Below, piece after piece: positions 1 to 10,545 of a stretch of DNA of 38,834 nucleotides. Each line of letters starts with the position of its first letter. Positions within the stretch are counted from its first letter, which is position 1. Below the pieces are notes generated by a model. That model was not told the DNA's origin. It saw only the letters and a list, made by a program, of their open reading frames with translations, and searched no databases. This DNA comes from a virus, in the IMG/VR virus record IMGVR_UViG_3300013115_000530, positions 1 to 38,834 of that record, one strand, 5' to 3'. A program made the position numbers and the translations under genes.

Positions 1-3000
1 ATACTTGTACCGTTTACAGATTTGAACCTAACTGTACAACCTGTATTCGTACCCGTTTCCAATGGTGTAACCTTACCATCTGCTCCACGTAACAACTCAA
101 CAGCACCTTCACCAGATGATATAACTGCACTAGTAGCCGCATTAACTGCATCCGTTATATAGACTATTGCCGTTTCTACCACAAAATCTGTAGTGATTTC
201 AGTAATTGTAGTAGTATTGAATGAAGTTGCACTAACTGCGTTCTTAGATAATACCAACGATAATGTCTGTAATGGTAACAATGATGGGTCTTTATAGTTT
301 GGAATCACTTTCAGATTTTTAATTCGTGATGGACGTGCCGTATTACTACCTTTCAACACAATCTTGGTGGTAACGATAGAAAAGTCTGTCATACCATCTT
401 TGCTGTACACATATTCGGTAAATTCTGCCGAATCCCCATCAGTAGTTGCCGTTTGTTGTGTTAGTTGAACCCAACTTTCTGTATCAAAATTGGCATTTCC
501 AGCAGAGGTCAAAGTCTTAACATAGACATCAATACCACTACCTTTGGAAGTTTTGGCATCAAATACAACTGTAACCGAATTGGCACTTTCTTCCAATTCT
601 AGTTTTCTTGAGATATAAGCAGAAGTTCCAGCAGAATCAACCGCATTAGCAATCACAATAGCATTCAGAGAGCTGACATCAATTGCTGGTGAAACTCTAT
701 CGTTATTACTATCTCCAGTGAATGATGCCTTCAAGAATTTCTGTATAAACTGTGATGAAACAGAATAATCCACATTAGAATTCAATCCAACGTTAGTTGC
801 CCCAAACATATTATTACCAACTGCTTCCTGATATGAGATACTAGTACCACTCGGAATTATTTCTTCACCTGTGTAATTTATCAAATCTGCTCTACGTCTT
901 GGACTATCGACCACAACTAAAGTTTCCCCCTGCGGATACCCATCCTGATAAACTGTAAATGCAGTTGTATCATTTTTGATAACATAACTATCTGCTGTAA
1001 CAGAATCAATAGTAAAAGTATCATCATTCATACCTGTAATACCATTAATTTGAAATGTAGCATCCCCATTACCACCAGAAACAGTAATCACTTCATTATC
1101 AGCATAACCAGATCCAGCAAAGGCTATTGTTGCATTTGTAACTCCACCACTACCATTGACAGTTGTATTAACACGCAACCCTGTTCCACTACCAGCAGAA
1201 GATGTTGCCACACCAACAGAAGTACTATCAGCACTATACCCACTGCCATTGACATAATTATCAAAACCAGATGGAACACCTATCCCAACACCATGCAAAC
1301 GTTTCACTGTATTAACAGCACCAGCAGTACTAGAAACAGTTCTTGAAGTTCCACTAGACACACCTGTAATCTGATTCGCAGAAGCAAATGTACCAGAGAT
1401 GGAAGCAACTTTCAAGATAAACTTGGAAGAATCCCATGATATTACTTTACCCCATGCACTTCCATAATTGAACGAACCAGAACCATAAAATACAACTTCA
1501 CCCACTGTATAATTTCCACTACCACTATTCATCAAAACATCTTGTTCATTACTACCCTTAACTCCACTAAAACTCAATGTAGTACCAACAACATATCCAT
1601 GTCCTGGCTGTGTAACCGTAATTCGATTTTCTGATGATGTTGTAGTATAAAACGGATTATCAATCAATGCTTTAGCAGTATTTTTAGTTTGTAAAATAAT
1701 ATTATTTGTTCCACCACTCAAATCAAATTTTGCCCGATTAAGTGTAAACTTCAGAATCTTATTATTGACTTTATCCGTACCCAAATACATACTATCAACA
1801 CCAAGTGCATTTGAACCCTTTTGTGTTTCAACATCCAATGCTTTAACTGTGTACTCAGTTGCTGGTGTGATAATCGTAATGGCATATTTTCCTTTTTTGA
1901 GATAAACTGGATTGCTAAATGTAAATTTAGTTTCTGTACCATCAACATCAATACCTGTTGCTAACGCAGACTTTGTAGAATATGGTAATACATTATTACT
2001 GACTTTTCCATCTTCAATAGTTCTCAACTGAACAATAACTGGTCTAGTAAAATCAGCATCTTCTGCCGAAAAATACAAATCCAAACTAGTTACAAAACAT
2101 TCGGAAAAAACCTCTATGCCCTGTGATACTGTTTCAATAGTTTGTGCATCCCACGAACTATCAAAAGGTCTTGTGGCCAAACCATCAGTGTCTACATGAC
2201 CAACTGCATGATAATAACCTTCAGCATAGGATTGATTTGCTTCAATTATAATCTGCTTGCTACCTGTTTGAAATTTAGTTGAACCAACATCTTCATCGAC
2301 ATTAGGAATAACATATGAATTAGTCCATTTTCCATTAACATCTGTTTTCGGTGTAGTGAATGAACTGGTTATGTCGATTCCATCGAATTTAACTGTAGAA
2401 ATACTGGTCAGTGGTTTCATACCTTCAACTATAATCGTTATAGTCTGTGATCTAATGTATGGTACATAATGTGTGCCTAACTCACTATCACCGATTTTCT
2501 TGCTCAATAAACTAGCACTATTAGGTAGGGCTGGTGATTTAGGTAACTCGTTGTATGACATACCGAAACTTGGATCTTGAAAATCACTATTCTTAGCACC
2601 TGACCAATGAGTTTCCCACTCATTCCAAACTGTTCCTTGTGTTTTAGTAGAATCATCCAAATATTTTATAGAATCCCATGCTCCATTACGATTATATCTA
2701 ACATTCTCCCTAGAATCAGTAGACTTCCATTTATCATATCCAACCGATACCACACCCTGATAAGTAGAAACTTCAGATGTCCTCACTTTCTGATCTAAAC
2801 TGGAATCCAAATTCTGAACTTCGGGTGTCTCGGTATAAGGAAATGTCACTAAATTACTATTATGTACCAAATCAGTTTGTGCATTAGAAGAAAATACTTC
2901 CATTGCCAAACCATCTTCATGGAAATGTGGCCTCAATTCATTGTTGATAGGATCAACTGAAATCTTATGATCTGCATCTGTTGAATCACCAAACCCATGA

Positions 3001-5744
3001 CCTACAAATGGATCAACAAATACATTCCTTCGCAATCTGCCAACACCGATATTATAATTTTCTGCCGAATTCTCCAGTGCAGATAATGCACTAAAATAAG
3101 CAAAATCATCGTATTCAGAAACACCAAATTTCTGAACTACAATATCATCCGTTCCGTATGTGTAAGGCATAAACTTAACAATATACAATGGCACACCAGA
3201 ATATGGTGCATTTGGTGGTGATGGATTACTACTTGCAACACCCTCAACCACTCTTAAAGTTCCTTCGGTATCCAAATAGACAATATCAATTCTACCCAAA
3301 TAGAAATCAGAACCATCACCACTAACAACAGCCCTTTCTGGTGGATGTATAGCAGTTGCACCAGATCCAGAAAATGCTGAATTACTGACACCATTATCAT
3401 TCTTATAACTTCTCAAATCTATACAATCACCCAATCGGTACTTTCTGCCTGTCGTATCACTGGTATAGGTTGGAATATCACCATTCTTGAATTCCTGTAC
3501 ACCATCATGCAAAGATGCCCAAACCCATGTACCATAAGAATCAGTTACACTGTAATTAGAATTTGCTGTAGTATTATTGTCTGTGGTTGTAGGGTAAGAT
3601 GATGCCGAAATGTAATCCCCTGCTGATATTACAAAATACCAATAAGCAACAGTTATTCTACCCGTAGGATAGGATTTTCCACTTTTTAGTTTCAATGCAC
3701 CTAATGCATAAAAATTATCTCGTTGCCCCGTATCCATTGCATACCGATCTGAAATATCAGTATGACTAGACAATGCAGCCGTTCCGAAATCTGGTGACAT
3801 GTATACTTTCCATTGAGTTGGAAGAACATCTGCTTTAGTTAATGCCAACGTAGAAACTTCTACCGATGTCTTGGTAGTAAAGACATCAGATTGATGTGAC
3901 AATGATTTATTTGCTTGTGTTGATGTATTTTTAGAAACCGTAGCAAAAACAGCATAATTTTCTCCCGTTTGAAAGGATGCTCCTACAATACTTGCCGATG
4001 TTTTTGCTCCATTCAAAGTGGTTGTCATTTCACTATCAGCAAATATTTTATTTTTCGTTCCATCATTCCCATAAACCAAAATCTTAGTAGTATCGGCATC
4101 AAATGTGCTATTTGCATTTGCGGCTACTGTTAATGTAGTACCCGATGCCGTTACGACTGAAGTTTGTCGTGTGGCACTAACAACAACTGTAGTATCAAAT
4201 TCTGTTATCCCTTTACCGATTTGATATAGTAATGTATTCTTGCCCGTATCTTTCAGTGATGTCAAGGTATCATCAACACCATGTGTAGTCACAGTTGCTG
4301 TTGACTGTTCAGTTTTCAAATCACAAAGTTTATTAGTTGCTGATGGTGTAGACGATGATGTCCATACATGTAACTCATTGACATTAACCAAATTCTTACC
4401 CGAATTCATGCTAATATCAAATAGATAGACCTTGAATTCATTACCCAATCGTTCTATATTTCGGATTCGTGCTGTACCAATAAATGCCGATGAATCTTTC
4501 ATATTTACCAAAGGGAATGGTACACCCGAACTTGCTGGTGAGAAATTCAATACTGCTCGTTGATTATCTGCTGATGCAAAATTTCCTACTATCCCACCAT
4601 CAGTGACAACATAATTTCCAATGTCTGCGGCGGCAGAAACATCAGCAGTAGATTCTTCGATAGTCCTTGCCTTACTTAGTGCCAAAAACGTTTTTTGCTC
4701 TAATTTAGTCCTTACCCCATCTATGTTTGCGACACCTGTATTAACTCCAAAGGAAACTTTGTCACTACTTCCACTGGCATCTGTACCTAACAATCCGTTA
4801 GCATCGGTCATGGTAGACTTATTTTCACGCAACTCATAGTCAAATCCAGAAATGACTTTATACCCTTTACTGCGTTCAATACCCTCTGCTTTCTTGTGTA
4901 ACTTTCCATTTACAACTTCTGCAATCTCGATGAATTTTGCACTGGTAGTAGCCGTTAAGGATTTCTTTGCTAATGTAAGTGAAATTTTAAATCGGTCTGC
5001 ACCATCTGCCTGATAATTGGTAGATGAAACTGCATTATCAGTTAGGGTACTATCTTCGGTAGTGGTTATTATGCTTTCTGCAACATCAAATCCTATCTTA
5101 TATGAAGGTGTAGTAGTATATTTGTCTAGGATTAATGTTTGATCGGCAACTTCAACCGCATAACCGTTGATATAGTAAACCCCTGCTTTAACATGCACAG
5201 CAGAACCAGAACCAATGACAGTAGTTGGATCACCAGCAGATACATTTCTGCCCACTGTATTCCACGCACTAGATGCTAAATTCGTACCAGTAGTCTGTTT
5301 ATATAAAGAATCTGCACTGGCAAAGGTAGTATTAGTAGATCCACCTTTAAGATATGAAACCCAAATAGTTAATGTATCAGCATCTGTTATTTGCAAAACT
5401 TCTCTATCTGATGCCGCTATAATTTTAGCATAGACATCACCAGTGGTTCCATCCTTAGAACCAATAACAGTGCCTACAATATTAGTAGTTGTATCAGTTC
5501 CTGATAAATCATCCACCAATGCCACATATGAAAGATCGGTATCAAGTATTATCTCGCCTGGAACTAATGACTTTCCATTCCTGACATCTGTTGCTTGTTT
5601 TAATTGATTCTGTAATATAGTTTGCAGTTGAGTTAATTCTCTTGCCTGTACTGCAAAACTGGGTCTGAATAATACCCTATGATAGCCCTTAGATGAATCA
5701 TAATCATCGTAATACGGACTTATGTTGAAATCTTTAGTTGCCAT
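1..5744 (-). CDS. Giant virion structural protein, DUF4815-type, C-terminus cut by window edge
   Basis: The frame is open from an ATG at 5744 to the left edge at every place I checked, giving about 1,914 residues without the C-terminus. The N-terminus (ATKDFNISPYYDDYDSSKGY, then FRPSFAVQARELTQLQTILQ) is the signature of the large DUF4815 structural proteins that follow gp8 in T4-like cyanophages and relatives. A central segment contains PYIRSQTITIIVEGMKP, also typical of this family. Nearer the visible end are glycine-rich GSGY-type beta motifs (for example FAGSGYADNEVITVSGGNGD). A ribosome site AAGGTGGAT lies just upstream of the ATG. It is the last visible gene of the baseplate operon, so a role in the baseplate periphery or fibre attachment is inferred. 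Family assignment is fairly sure; exact function is not. Confidence 0.85.
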   Translation of the reverse strand, partial: MATKDFNISPYYDDYDSSKGYHRVLFRPSFAVQARELTQLQTILQNQLKQATDVRNGKSLVPGEIILDTDLSYVALVDDLSGTDTTTNIVGTVIGSKDGTTGDVYAKIIAASDREVLQITDADTLTIWVSYLKGGSTNTTFASADSLYKQTTGTNLASSAWNTVGRNVSAGDPTTVIGSGSAVHVKAGVYYINGYAVEVADQTLILDKYTTTPSYKIGFDVAESIITTTEDSTLTDNAVSSTNYQADGADRFKISLTLAKKSLTATTSAKFIEIAEVVNGKLHKKAEGIERSKGYKVISGFDYELRENKSTMTDANGLLGTDASGSSDKVSFGVNTGVANIDGVRTKLEQKTFLALSKARTIEESTADVSAAADIGNYVVTDGGIVGNFASADNQRAVLNFSPASSGVPFPLVNMKDSSAFIGTARIRNIERLGNEFKVYLFDISMNSGKNLVNVNELHVWTSSSTPSATNKLCDLKTEQSTATVTTHGVDDTLTSLKDTGKNTLLYQIGKGITEFDTTVVVSATRQTSVVTASGTTLTVAANANSTFDADTTKILVYGNDGTKNKIFADSEMTTTLNGAKTSASIVGASFQTGENYAVFATVSKNTSTQANKSLSHQSDVFTTKTSVEVSTLALTKADVLPTQWKVYMSPDFGTAALSSHTDISDRYAMDTGQRDNFYALGALKLKSGKSYPTGRITVAYWYFVISAGDYISASSYPTTTDNNTTANSNYSVTDSYGTWVWASLHDGVQEFKNGDIPTYTSDTTGRKYRLGDCIDLRSYKNDNGVSNSAFSGSGATAIHPPERAVVSGDGSDFYLGRIDIVYLDTEGTLRVVEGVASSNPSPPNAPYSGVPLYIVKFMPYTYGTDDIVVQKFGVSEYDDFAYFSALSALENSAENYNIGVGRLRRNVFVDPFVGHGFGDSTDADHKISVDPINNELRPHFHEDGLAMEVFSSNAQTDLVHNSNLVTFPYTETPEVQNLDSSLDQKVRTSEVSTYQGVVSVGYDKWKSTDSRENVRYNRNGAWDSIKYLDDSTKTQGTVWNEWETHWSGAKNSDFQDPSFGMSYNELPKSPALPNSASLLSKKIGDSELGTHYVPYIRSQTITIIVEGMKPLTSISTVKFDGIDITSSFTTPKTDVNGKWTNSYVIPNVDEDVGSTKFQTGSKQIIIEANQSYAEGYYHAVGHVDTDGLATRPFDSSWDAQTIETVSQGIEVFSECFVTSLDLYFSAEDADFTRPVIVQLRTIEDGKVSNNVLPYSTKSALATGIDVDGTETKFTFSNPVYLKKGKYAITIITPATEYTVKALDVETQKGSNALGVDSMYLGTDKVNNKILKFTLNRAKFDLSGGTNNIILQTKNTAKALIDNPFYTTTSSENRITVTQPGHGYVVGTTLSFSGVKGSNEQDVLMNSGSGNYTVGEVVFYGSGSFNYGSAWGKVISWDSSKFILKVASISGTFASANQITGVSSGTSRTVSSTAGAVNTVKRLHGVGIGVPSGFDNYVNGSGYSADSTSVGVATSSAGSGTGLRVNTTVNGSGGVTNATIAFAGSGYADNEVITVSGGNGDATFQINGITGMNDDTFTIDSVTADSYVIKNDTTAFTVYQDGYPQGETLVVVDSPRRRADLINYTGEEIIPSGTSISYQEAVGNNMFGATNVGLNSNVDYSVSSQFIQKFLKASFTGDSNNDRVSPAIDVSSLNAIVIANAVDSAGTSAYISRKLELEESANSVTVVFDAKTSKGSGIDVYVKTLTSAGNANFDTESWVQLTQQTATTDGDSAEFTEYVYSKDGMTDFSIVTTKIVLKGSNTARPSRIKNLKVIPNYKDPSLLPLQTLSLVLSKNAVSATSFNTTTITEITTDFVVETAIVYITDAVNAATSAVISSGEGAVELLRGADGKVTPLETGTNTGCTVRFKSVNGTS

Positions 5745-5757
5745 TTCTATCCACCTT

Positions 5758-6942
5758 CTAAAATTGAATGACTAGTCTTATTAAATCTGTATTAGAGTCA
5801 TTTGTTCTTGCTACAGTTGCTCTCTGATCCACATACAGAATCTGCCCAGAGTATTTTAGTAACCCTGCTTGTAAGTATGAAGTATCACTTGCTCTAGTAC
5901 CCGATGCTATACTTGTACCCGATGTTGTTATATCATCCTGTGAACTACCTGTAATTATTGGATCTAAAATTAATGCTACTGTAGCATATTGCGTGACTGT
6001 TGCCCTAGCAATATCAGAATTAGTTATCTGACACGTTACCATTAAATCCTTTGCCCCAACTTCTCTTTCTACATCAAACCCATGCCCACTAATTGGTGAA
6101 ATCATTGCCGTTAAACTGGCATCAGCAGAACCATTAACATTAACAGCAGTTACATTTCGATAACCAGCACCAGCATTAGTAATATTCACATATTGTTTTG
6201 AATTTGCAGTTGCGATTTCACCAGCAAAAACAGTTGTGTTAGTTCCTGACAATGTAACCGCATGTCCATTTGTATACCCCGTAAGATTAGAACTATGGAT
6301 GATAGAATTCACTGCCCCATCTACCGCAGCTGCTTGTACATTCCACTGTTTCAGAAGTTCAGCATTTGATGGTTTGAGTTGCAATGATTCAACTGGCATC
6401 CACTTAAAATTGGTATCATTAACATTAAAAACACTATTTTTCGCAAAAGAATATAAATATTTCCAATGATACCCATCCGATTGTATAAAAACACCCGTAT
6501 TGCTATCATCATTTCCCGATGGTGAAGAATCAGAGGATGCTGGTACATCAGATACAGTTGCACCAGAACCATTGAACAAACATTTCCAGACCCTAATATA
6601 GGTAGTTCCTTCAGTATAACCCAAAAATTCAGTTGGTGAACCAAATAAATCTAATGTATGGTTATATGGTGTAAACCCAATTCCAGAATCCAATTCCTTC
6701 AATGAAGAACCAGACCCATGTTTGACTACCATAGAAACATCAGCACTCGTAATCCTCTTTATTCCCGCCACTTTATCCCAAAACGAAATATCACTAGAAA
6801 GACTTTCCGTTGGAGTTGATTCCGATTGACTATTCGTAGTATTTCCAATCACAGCATAAATTCGATGTGAATTGCTGGAAAACAACTCTTTAAACTGTTT
6901 TGCTGTTCTATAACTATGATTTCTCGTTAAAAGTGTTCCCAT
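5758..6942 (-). CDS. gp8: Baseplate wedge protein gp8
   Basis: This 394-residue protein resembles T4 gp8 (334 residues), a dimeric wedge protein of the contractile-tail baseplate. Landmarks are the N-terminal YRTAKQFKELF, the central GYHWKYLYSF (T4 has GYVWEYLFEI) and the C-terminal YSGQILYVDQRATVARTNDS followed by NTDLIRLVIQF, matching T4 HSGEMIYMENRPPIIMA. It lies between the gp7-position protein and the giant structural protein, as in related phages. Residues about 250-280 carry an ITNAGAGYRNVTAV glycine-tyrosine beta motif not present in T4 gp8, shared in style with its neighbours. The start is 10 bases downstream of the previous stop, behind GGAAT, a weak ribosome site. Confidence 0.88.
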   Translation of the reverse strand: MGTLLTRNHSYRTAKQFKELFSSNSHRIYAVIGNTTNSQSESTPTESLSSDISFWDKVAGIKRITSADVSMVVKHGSGSSLKELDSGIGFTPYNHTLDLFGSPTEFLGYTEGTTYIRVWKCLFNGSGATVSDVPASSDSSPSGNDDSNTGVFIQSDGYHWKYLYSFAKNSVFNVNDTNFKWMPVESLQLKPSNAELLKQWNVQAAAVDGAVNSIIHSSNLTGYTNGHAVTLSGTNTTVFAGEIATANSKQYVNITNAGAGYRNVTAVNVNGSADASLTAMISPISGHGFDVEREVGAKDLMVTCQITNSDIARATVTQYATVALILDPIITGSSQDDITTSGTSIASGTRASDTSYLQAGLLKYSGQILYVDQRATVARTNDSNTDLIRLVIQF

Positions 6943-6952
6943 TTTTTTATTC

Positions 6953-8716
6953 CTATGATATTAGTGTATTACAAACAGCAGATGTCACCGTTTGATTAAC
7001 CTGTGTTGGATTATCTATGGTAAATTCTGTAAATATTTTCATCCCTGCTGGATGTGCAAATTTATTTAGTTGTCCTCTCCACTTATTAGGATCTTCTGAA
7101 GCCCTAACTTTATATGACCACCATTGATAATAATCCAAATCTTGAACATACGATTCCGAATCACTGACATTTGATTTCAACGAATATCCAGAACCACCAT
7201 GATCTACTAATGCACCATATATGACTGTACCTGTTGCCCGATGTAATGGTGAACTTGGATCGTGACTTCTAAATGTAACAGTTGATGCACTATCTGCAAG
7301 ACCTTTAGTAATTACTTTAACTTCCTCGATACCACCAGCAGTTGCACTATATGACAATAATTTATCAGTAGAAACATTTGTATTAGAATCTACATATGCT
7401 CTAGGTAACGATGTGTAATTCACACCACCCGAATTAACATCAATTTTATTGGAAGCCATAACAGTAGCAGAAGCAGACACATCACAAATTGTAATCATCC
7501 TGTCTGCCCTCAATCTATTTGTACTACTAGTAATTTCTTCACCCAAATATTCCCCCTCGACACTTTCATCCGTTGTAAATGTACCAGAGATGGTATCAAT
7601 CCAATACCTATTCCCCTCAATATATCTCAATTTTGCTGTCGCACCACTGTTAGAACCAGTTAGTGTATCATTTACAGCAAATGTTCCCTCTACTCCATAA
7701 ACTTCCAAATAATCATTAACAAAACTAACTTGCTCACCCACTAAACCAGATAGATGAGTTTGAATGGAAGTCGGTATATAAAATTCACTCACAACACCAG
7801 TTGCCAATTTTGTAATAACCATTGTAGTTTCTTGAACGTTTGCCAATGTAACTGTATCATCCAAATAATAACCCGATCCTTTATTAGTAACTGCTATCCC
7901 CTGTGCCGATGGTGTTATCTTGGCCTGCAATTGATCTGATGTGCCAGATTTATTAACAACATACCCTTCATTAGTTTGCACCACTATCACTTCATCGGAC
8001 TGAAACGCACCAGTTATACCAGTTTCCAAATCAAGATATAAATCAGTAACGAATTCTGTACCAATATTCCGAACCAACGCACTCTCAACCACTGCCTTTG
8101 CACCAGATGCCATTCCAACGATATAATACCCCTTGAATGATTCATGGTCATCAGTTGTTGTAGAACCAGAAGTTTTTACTCTAATAGATTTTTGTTGTTT
8201 CCAATCACTGTCACTTACCGTAAACACTTGCTCTTTTGGATATATAGTAACTGGAATTTTCTGATAAAGAATTCTGAAAAATATACTAAATACCGATTCC
8301 GTTCCCCTTGCCCGATAGATTTCCTTAACTCGTTTGATTAATTTTCTATCATCTGCATATGTATTGCTAGGCAAATCTGGATTATATTCTGACTTGATAT
8401 ATTGTAGTAACTTATATATGGTATTATCAACATCCCTAAAGGATTCTAACCGCACCAGGCGATCATAAACATTCCCATTCTCCGAATGTAGATCGGATAT
8501 GGCCATGTCACTAACTTGCTGAATGGACTGAAATTTGAAATCATCAATAGTAGCATCATATGACGTTTCCAACCATTCATAATACAACTGCATAAATCGA
8601 CCAAACACAGAAATTGACCCATCTGCAACCTTGTCATAGTGCAGATCTAGGTATAAAGGCAGTTGTGAATGTATAAACGGTGATATTTTCCGTTGTATTT
8701 TATCCTTATGTAACAT
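6953..8716 (-). CDS. Baseplate wedge structural protein in the gp7 position
   Basis: This 587-residue protein sits between gp6 and gp8, where T4 has gp7. I do not see direct similarity to T4 gp7. The N-terminal 170 residues are helical and conserved in style with marine T4-like phages (ISPFIHSQLPLYLDLHYDKV, then RFMQLYYEWLE, RARGTESVFSIFFRILYQ and IYPKEQVFTVSD). The rest is beta-rich with several Gly-x-Gly-Tyr motifs: ITNKGSGYYLDDTV, VNSGGVNYTSLPRAYV and VDHGGSGYSLKSN. The start overlaps the end of gp6 by 11 bases, suggesting coupled translation. A wedge role is inferred from position. Confidence 0.7.
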   Translation of the reverse strand: MLHKDKIQRKISPFIHSQLPLYLDLHYDKVADGSISVFGRFMQLYYEWLETSYDATIDDFKFQSIQQVSDMAISDLHSENGNVYDRLVRLESFRDVDNTIYKLLQYIKSEYNPDLPSNTYADDRKLIKRVKEIYRARGTESVFSIFFRILYQKIPVTIYPKEQVFTVSDSDWKQQKSIRVKTSGSTTTDDHESFKGYYIVGMASGAKAVVESALVRNIGTEFVTDLYLDLETGITGAFQSDEVIVVQTNEGYVVNKSGTSDQLQAKITPSAQGIAVTNKGSGYYLDDTVTLANVQETTMVITKLATGVVSEFYIPTSIQTHLSGLVGEQVSFVNDYLEVYGVEGTFAVNDTLTGSNSGATAKLRYIEGNRYWIDTISGTFTTDESVEGEYLGEEITSSTNRLRADRMITICDVSASATVMASNKIDVNSGGVNYTSLPRAYVDSNTNVSTDKLLSYSATAGGIEEVKVITKGLADSASTVTFRSHDPSSPLHRATGTVIYGALVDHGGSGYSLKSNVSDSESYVQDLDYYQWWSYKVRASEDPNKWRGQLNKFAHPAGMKIFTEFTIDNPTQVNQTVTSAVCNTLIS

Positions 8717-10544
8717 CTTCCACCATCGTTACCGTTATATCGGCATCTTGAATAGTAATTACTTGTCTTGCTACTGGTTTGACATCTGCTTCATCGACAT
8801 CTGCCGTGATATAAACATAGTCTGTACCGCCCGCAATGACATCAACCGCAACACCAGAAATAGTTATTTTTCCTGTTGTATAATCAACTGTACCTATATC
8901 GGCAAATATGATCGTTCCACCAGATGTCAAATTGATTACACCATTGCTATCATCAGTGAAAATCACATTCCCACCATAGGATATATTATTGCAAACTGTA
9001 AATTCGTCGGATGTAACTGATCCCTTGACTATAGCACTTCCATATTTTAATGTGTCCTTACCAACCCAACCTTGAAGTTTGCCTAATGTGGGTTTAATTC
9101 GTTTTTTCAATTTGATTTTAGTAACATTACTCCGTATTGGATCATCAGTATCATCAATCAAACCTACAAGTTGAGAATGTCGAAATATCGTACCAAATTT
9201 ATTCAAAGTGCTGTTGTTGTAGTCTTTTATAGTTGTAGTAACATTCTCTTTCATAGTTTCTGCTGGAATCAGTGATGTAGTTGAATTGTAATTGACTATA
9301 GTATCAACAATCACAAAAGTATAATCTGGATCACACACAACTGGTGTGATTGCCAATACCTTATACTTATTCAAAATAGTTTTAACATCTTCCTTTGATA
9401 CATCAGTCAAAGTCAAACCTGTAACTGGTCTAATTGCAATATAGACCTTTCCATAATCAGGTGGATCGTTATCCTCTCCACCCCAAACAGAAACTGAACT
9501 GGCATTTGTATACTTATTAATTACTATTGACTTATAATCTTCAAGTGTAACTGCTCGATCTTGAGTTTTGAATGCTTTTGGTGCATTATACTTAATGGAA
9601 TCAATAGTTTCAGCAACTGTACCACCCGTTGCGGCTGATGTTGCTTCTATAGTAGGTGTGACTGTACCCGTTGTACCAGCATCTGGTCTACTGTAAGATA
9701 ATGCTGTTGCAATTGTAAATGGATTTGCCGTATCATTCCCTGCACCATTTGCCACTGCACCTTCACTGGTCAAATACTCGACTGTAATTACATTACCCTG
9801 TGTTAATTTTGCCCCAAGAACACCATCACCAAAATAGATCTCGTATTTTCCATCTTCAACTTCCTGTAAAAAATAATTCTTGGATGTGCTGGTTAGGTTG
9901 GTTACATTTTCGTATAACGTCCAGAGATCATATGTTCCATCACTGGCTGCATCTTTAATCTTGACGATCAAAGTCGATGTATCTAAATTATCAACAGGTA
10001 TAATGTATTTTTCCTCAAACCCTGTTTGGTTGACCACAAAATCTATCGTACCCTGCTTACCCTGTTTCAACTTAACACCAGTTGCCGTATAAGTTCGATT
10101 TGCACCCGTATCTGTTGTAGTGGCCGTATAAGACTTTAGAGTGTAGAATATATATGATACATCATCCAGTTTTATAGTAAACTTGGTATATTGAGGTATG
10201 GTTATAGTTGCTGGACTGTCTATTGAAGTTTCAGCAGTAACACATTTTAATGTTACAGTTGCTTCTGCCCCCGTTGTGGACTGCGTAACATATCCCAAAT
10301 GTTTTGCTATGGATACTGCCGATGAACGTTGCGAAACACTATCCAAAAACATTTCATTAGCAACCATATTCAAATAATAAGACATGTAGTGTGTGTTATA
10401 AGCAAGCACATCGGTCAAGACGGATAAACCAGCACCTTCAAAATCATAGTCTGAAAATTCAGACTGTTTCTTCATGAAATCAACTATGTTGGTTTTGATC
10501 TTGTCAAAATCTAATTCAGTGATTCGTAATTTACTATTTTGCAT
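8706..10544 (-). CDS. gp6: Baseplate wedge protein gp6 (baseplate J family)
   Basis: This 612-residue protein matches T4 gp6, which forms the iris-like inner ring of the baseplate. The N-terminus LRITELDFDKIKTNIVDFMK, the FEGAGLSVLTDVLAYNTHYM block and NMVANEMFLDSVSQRSS are diagnostic of the gp6/baseplate J family. A central YNAPKAFKTQDRAVTLEDYK segment is another family hallmark. The C-terminal about 120 residues are a beta domain (TIIFADIGTVDYTTGKITI), as in gp6 of cyanophages. It follows gp25 with a one-base gap, the usual gp25-gp6 pairing. Its end overlaps the next gene by 11 bases. Confidence 0.93.
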   Translation of the reverse strand: MQNSKLRITELDFDKIKTNIVDFMKKQSEFSDYDFEGAGLSVLTDVLAYNTHYMSYYLNMVANEMFLDSVSQRSSAVSIAKHLGYVTQSTTGAEATVTLKCVTAETSIDSPATITIPQYTKFTIKLDDVSYIFYTLKSYTATTTDTGANRTYTATGVKLKQGKQGTIDFVVNQTGFEEKYIIPVDNLDTSTLIVKIKDAASDGTYDLWTLYENVTNLTSTSKNYFLQEVEDGKYEIYFGDGVLGAKLTQGNVITVEYLTSEGAVANGAGNDTANPFTIATALSYSRPDAGTTGTVTPTIEATSAATGGTVAETIDSIKYNAPKAFKTQDRAVTLEDYKSIVINKYTNASSVSVWGGEDNDPPDYGKVYIAIRPVTGLTLTDVSKEDVKTILNKYKVLAITPVVCDPDYTFVIVDTIVNYNSTTSLIPAETMKENVTTTIKDYNNSTLNKFGTIFRHSQLVGLIDDTDDPIRSNVTKIKLKKRIKPTLGKLQGWVGKDTLKYGSAIVKGSVTSDEFTVCNNISYGGNVIFTDDSNGVINLTSGGTIIFADIGTVDYTTGKITISGVAVDVIAGGTDYVYITADVDEADVKPVARQVITIQDADITVTMVEDVT

Positions 10545-10545
10545 A

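Noticed and set aside
1751-1951. 66-codon minus-strand frame
   Set aside because: It lies out of frame within the giant structural gene, whose own frame is open across it.
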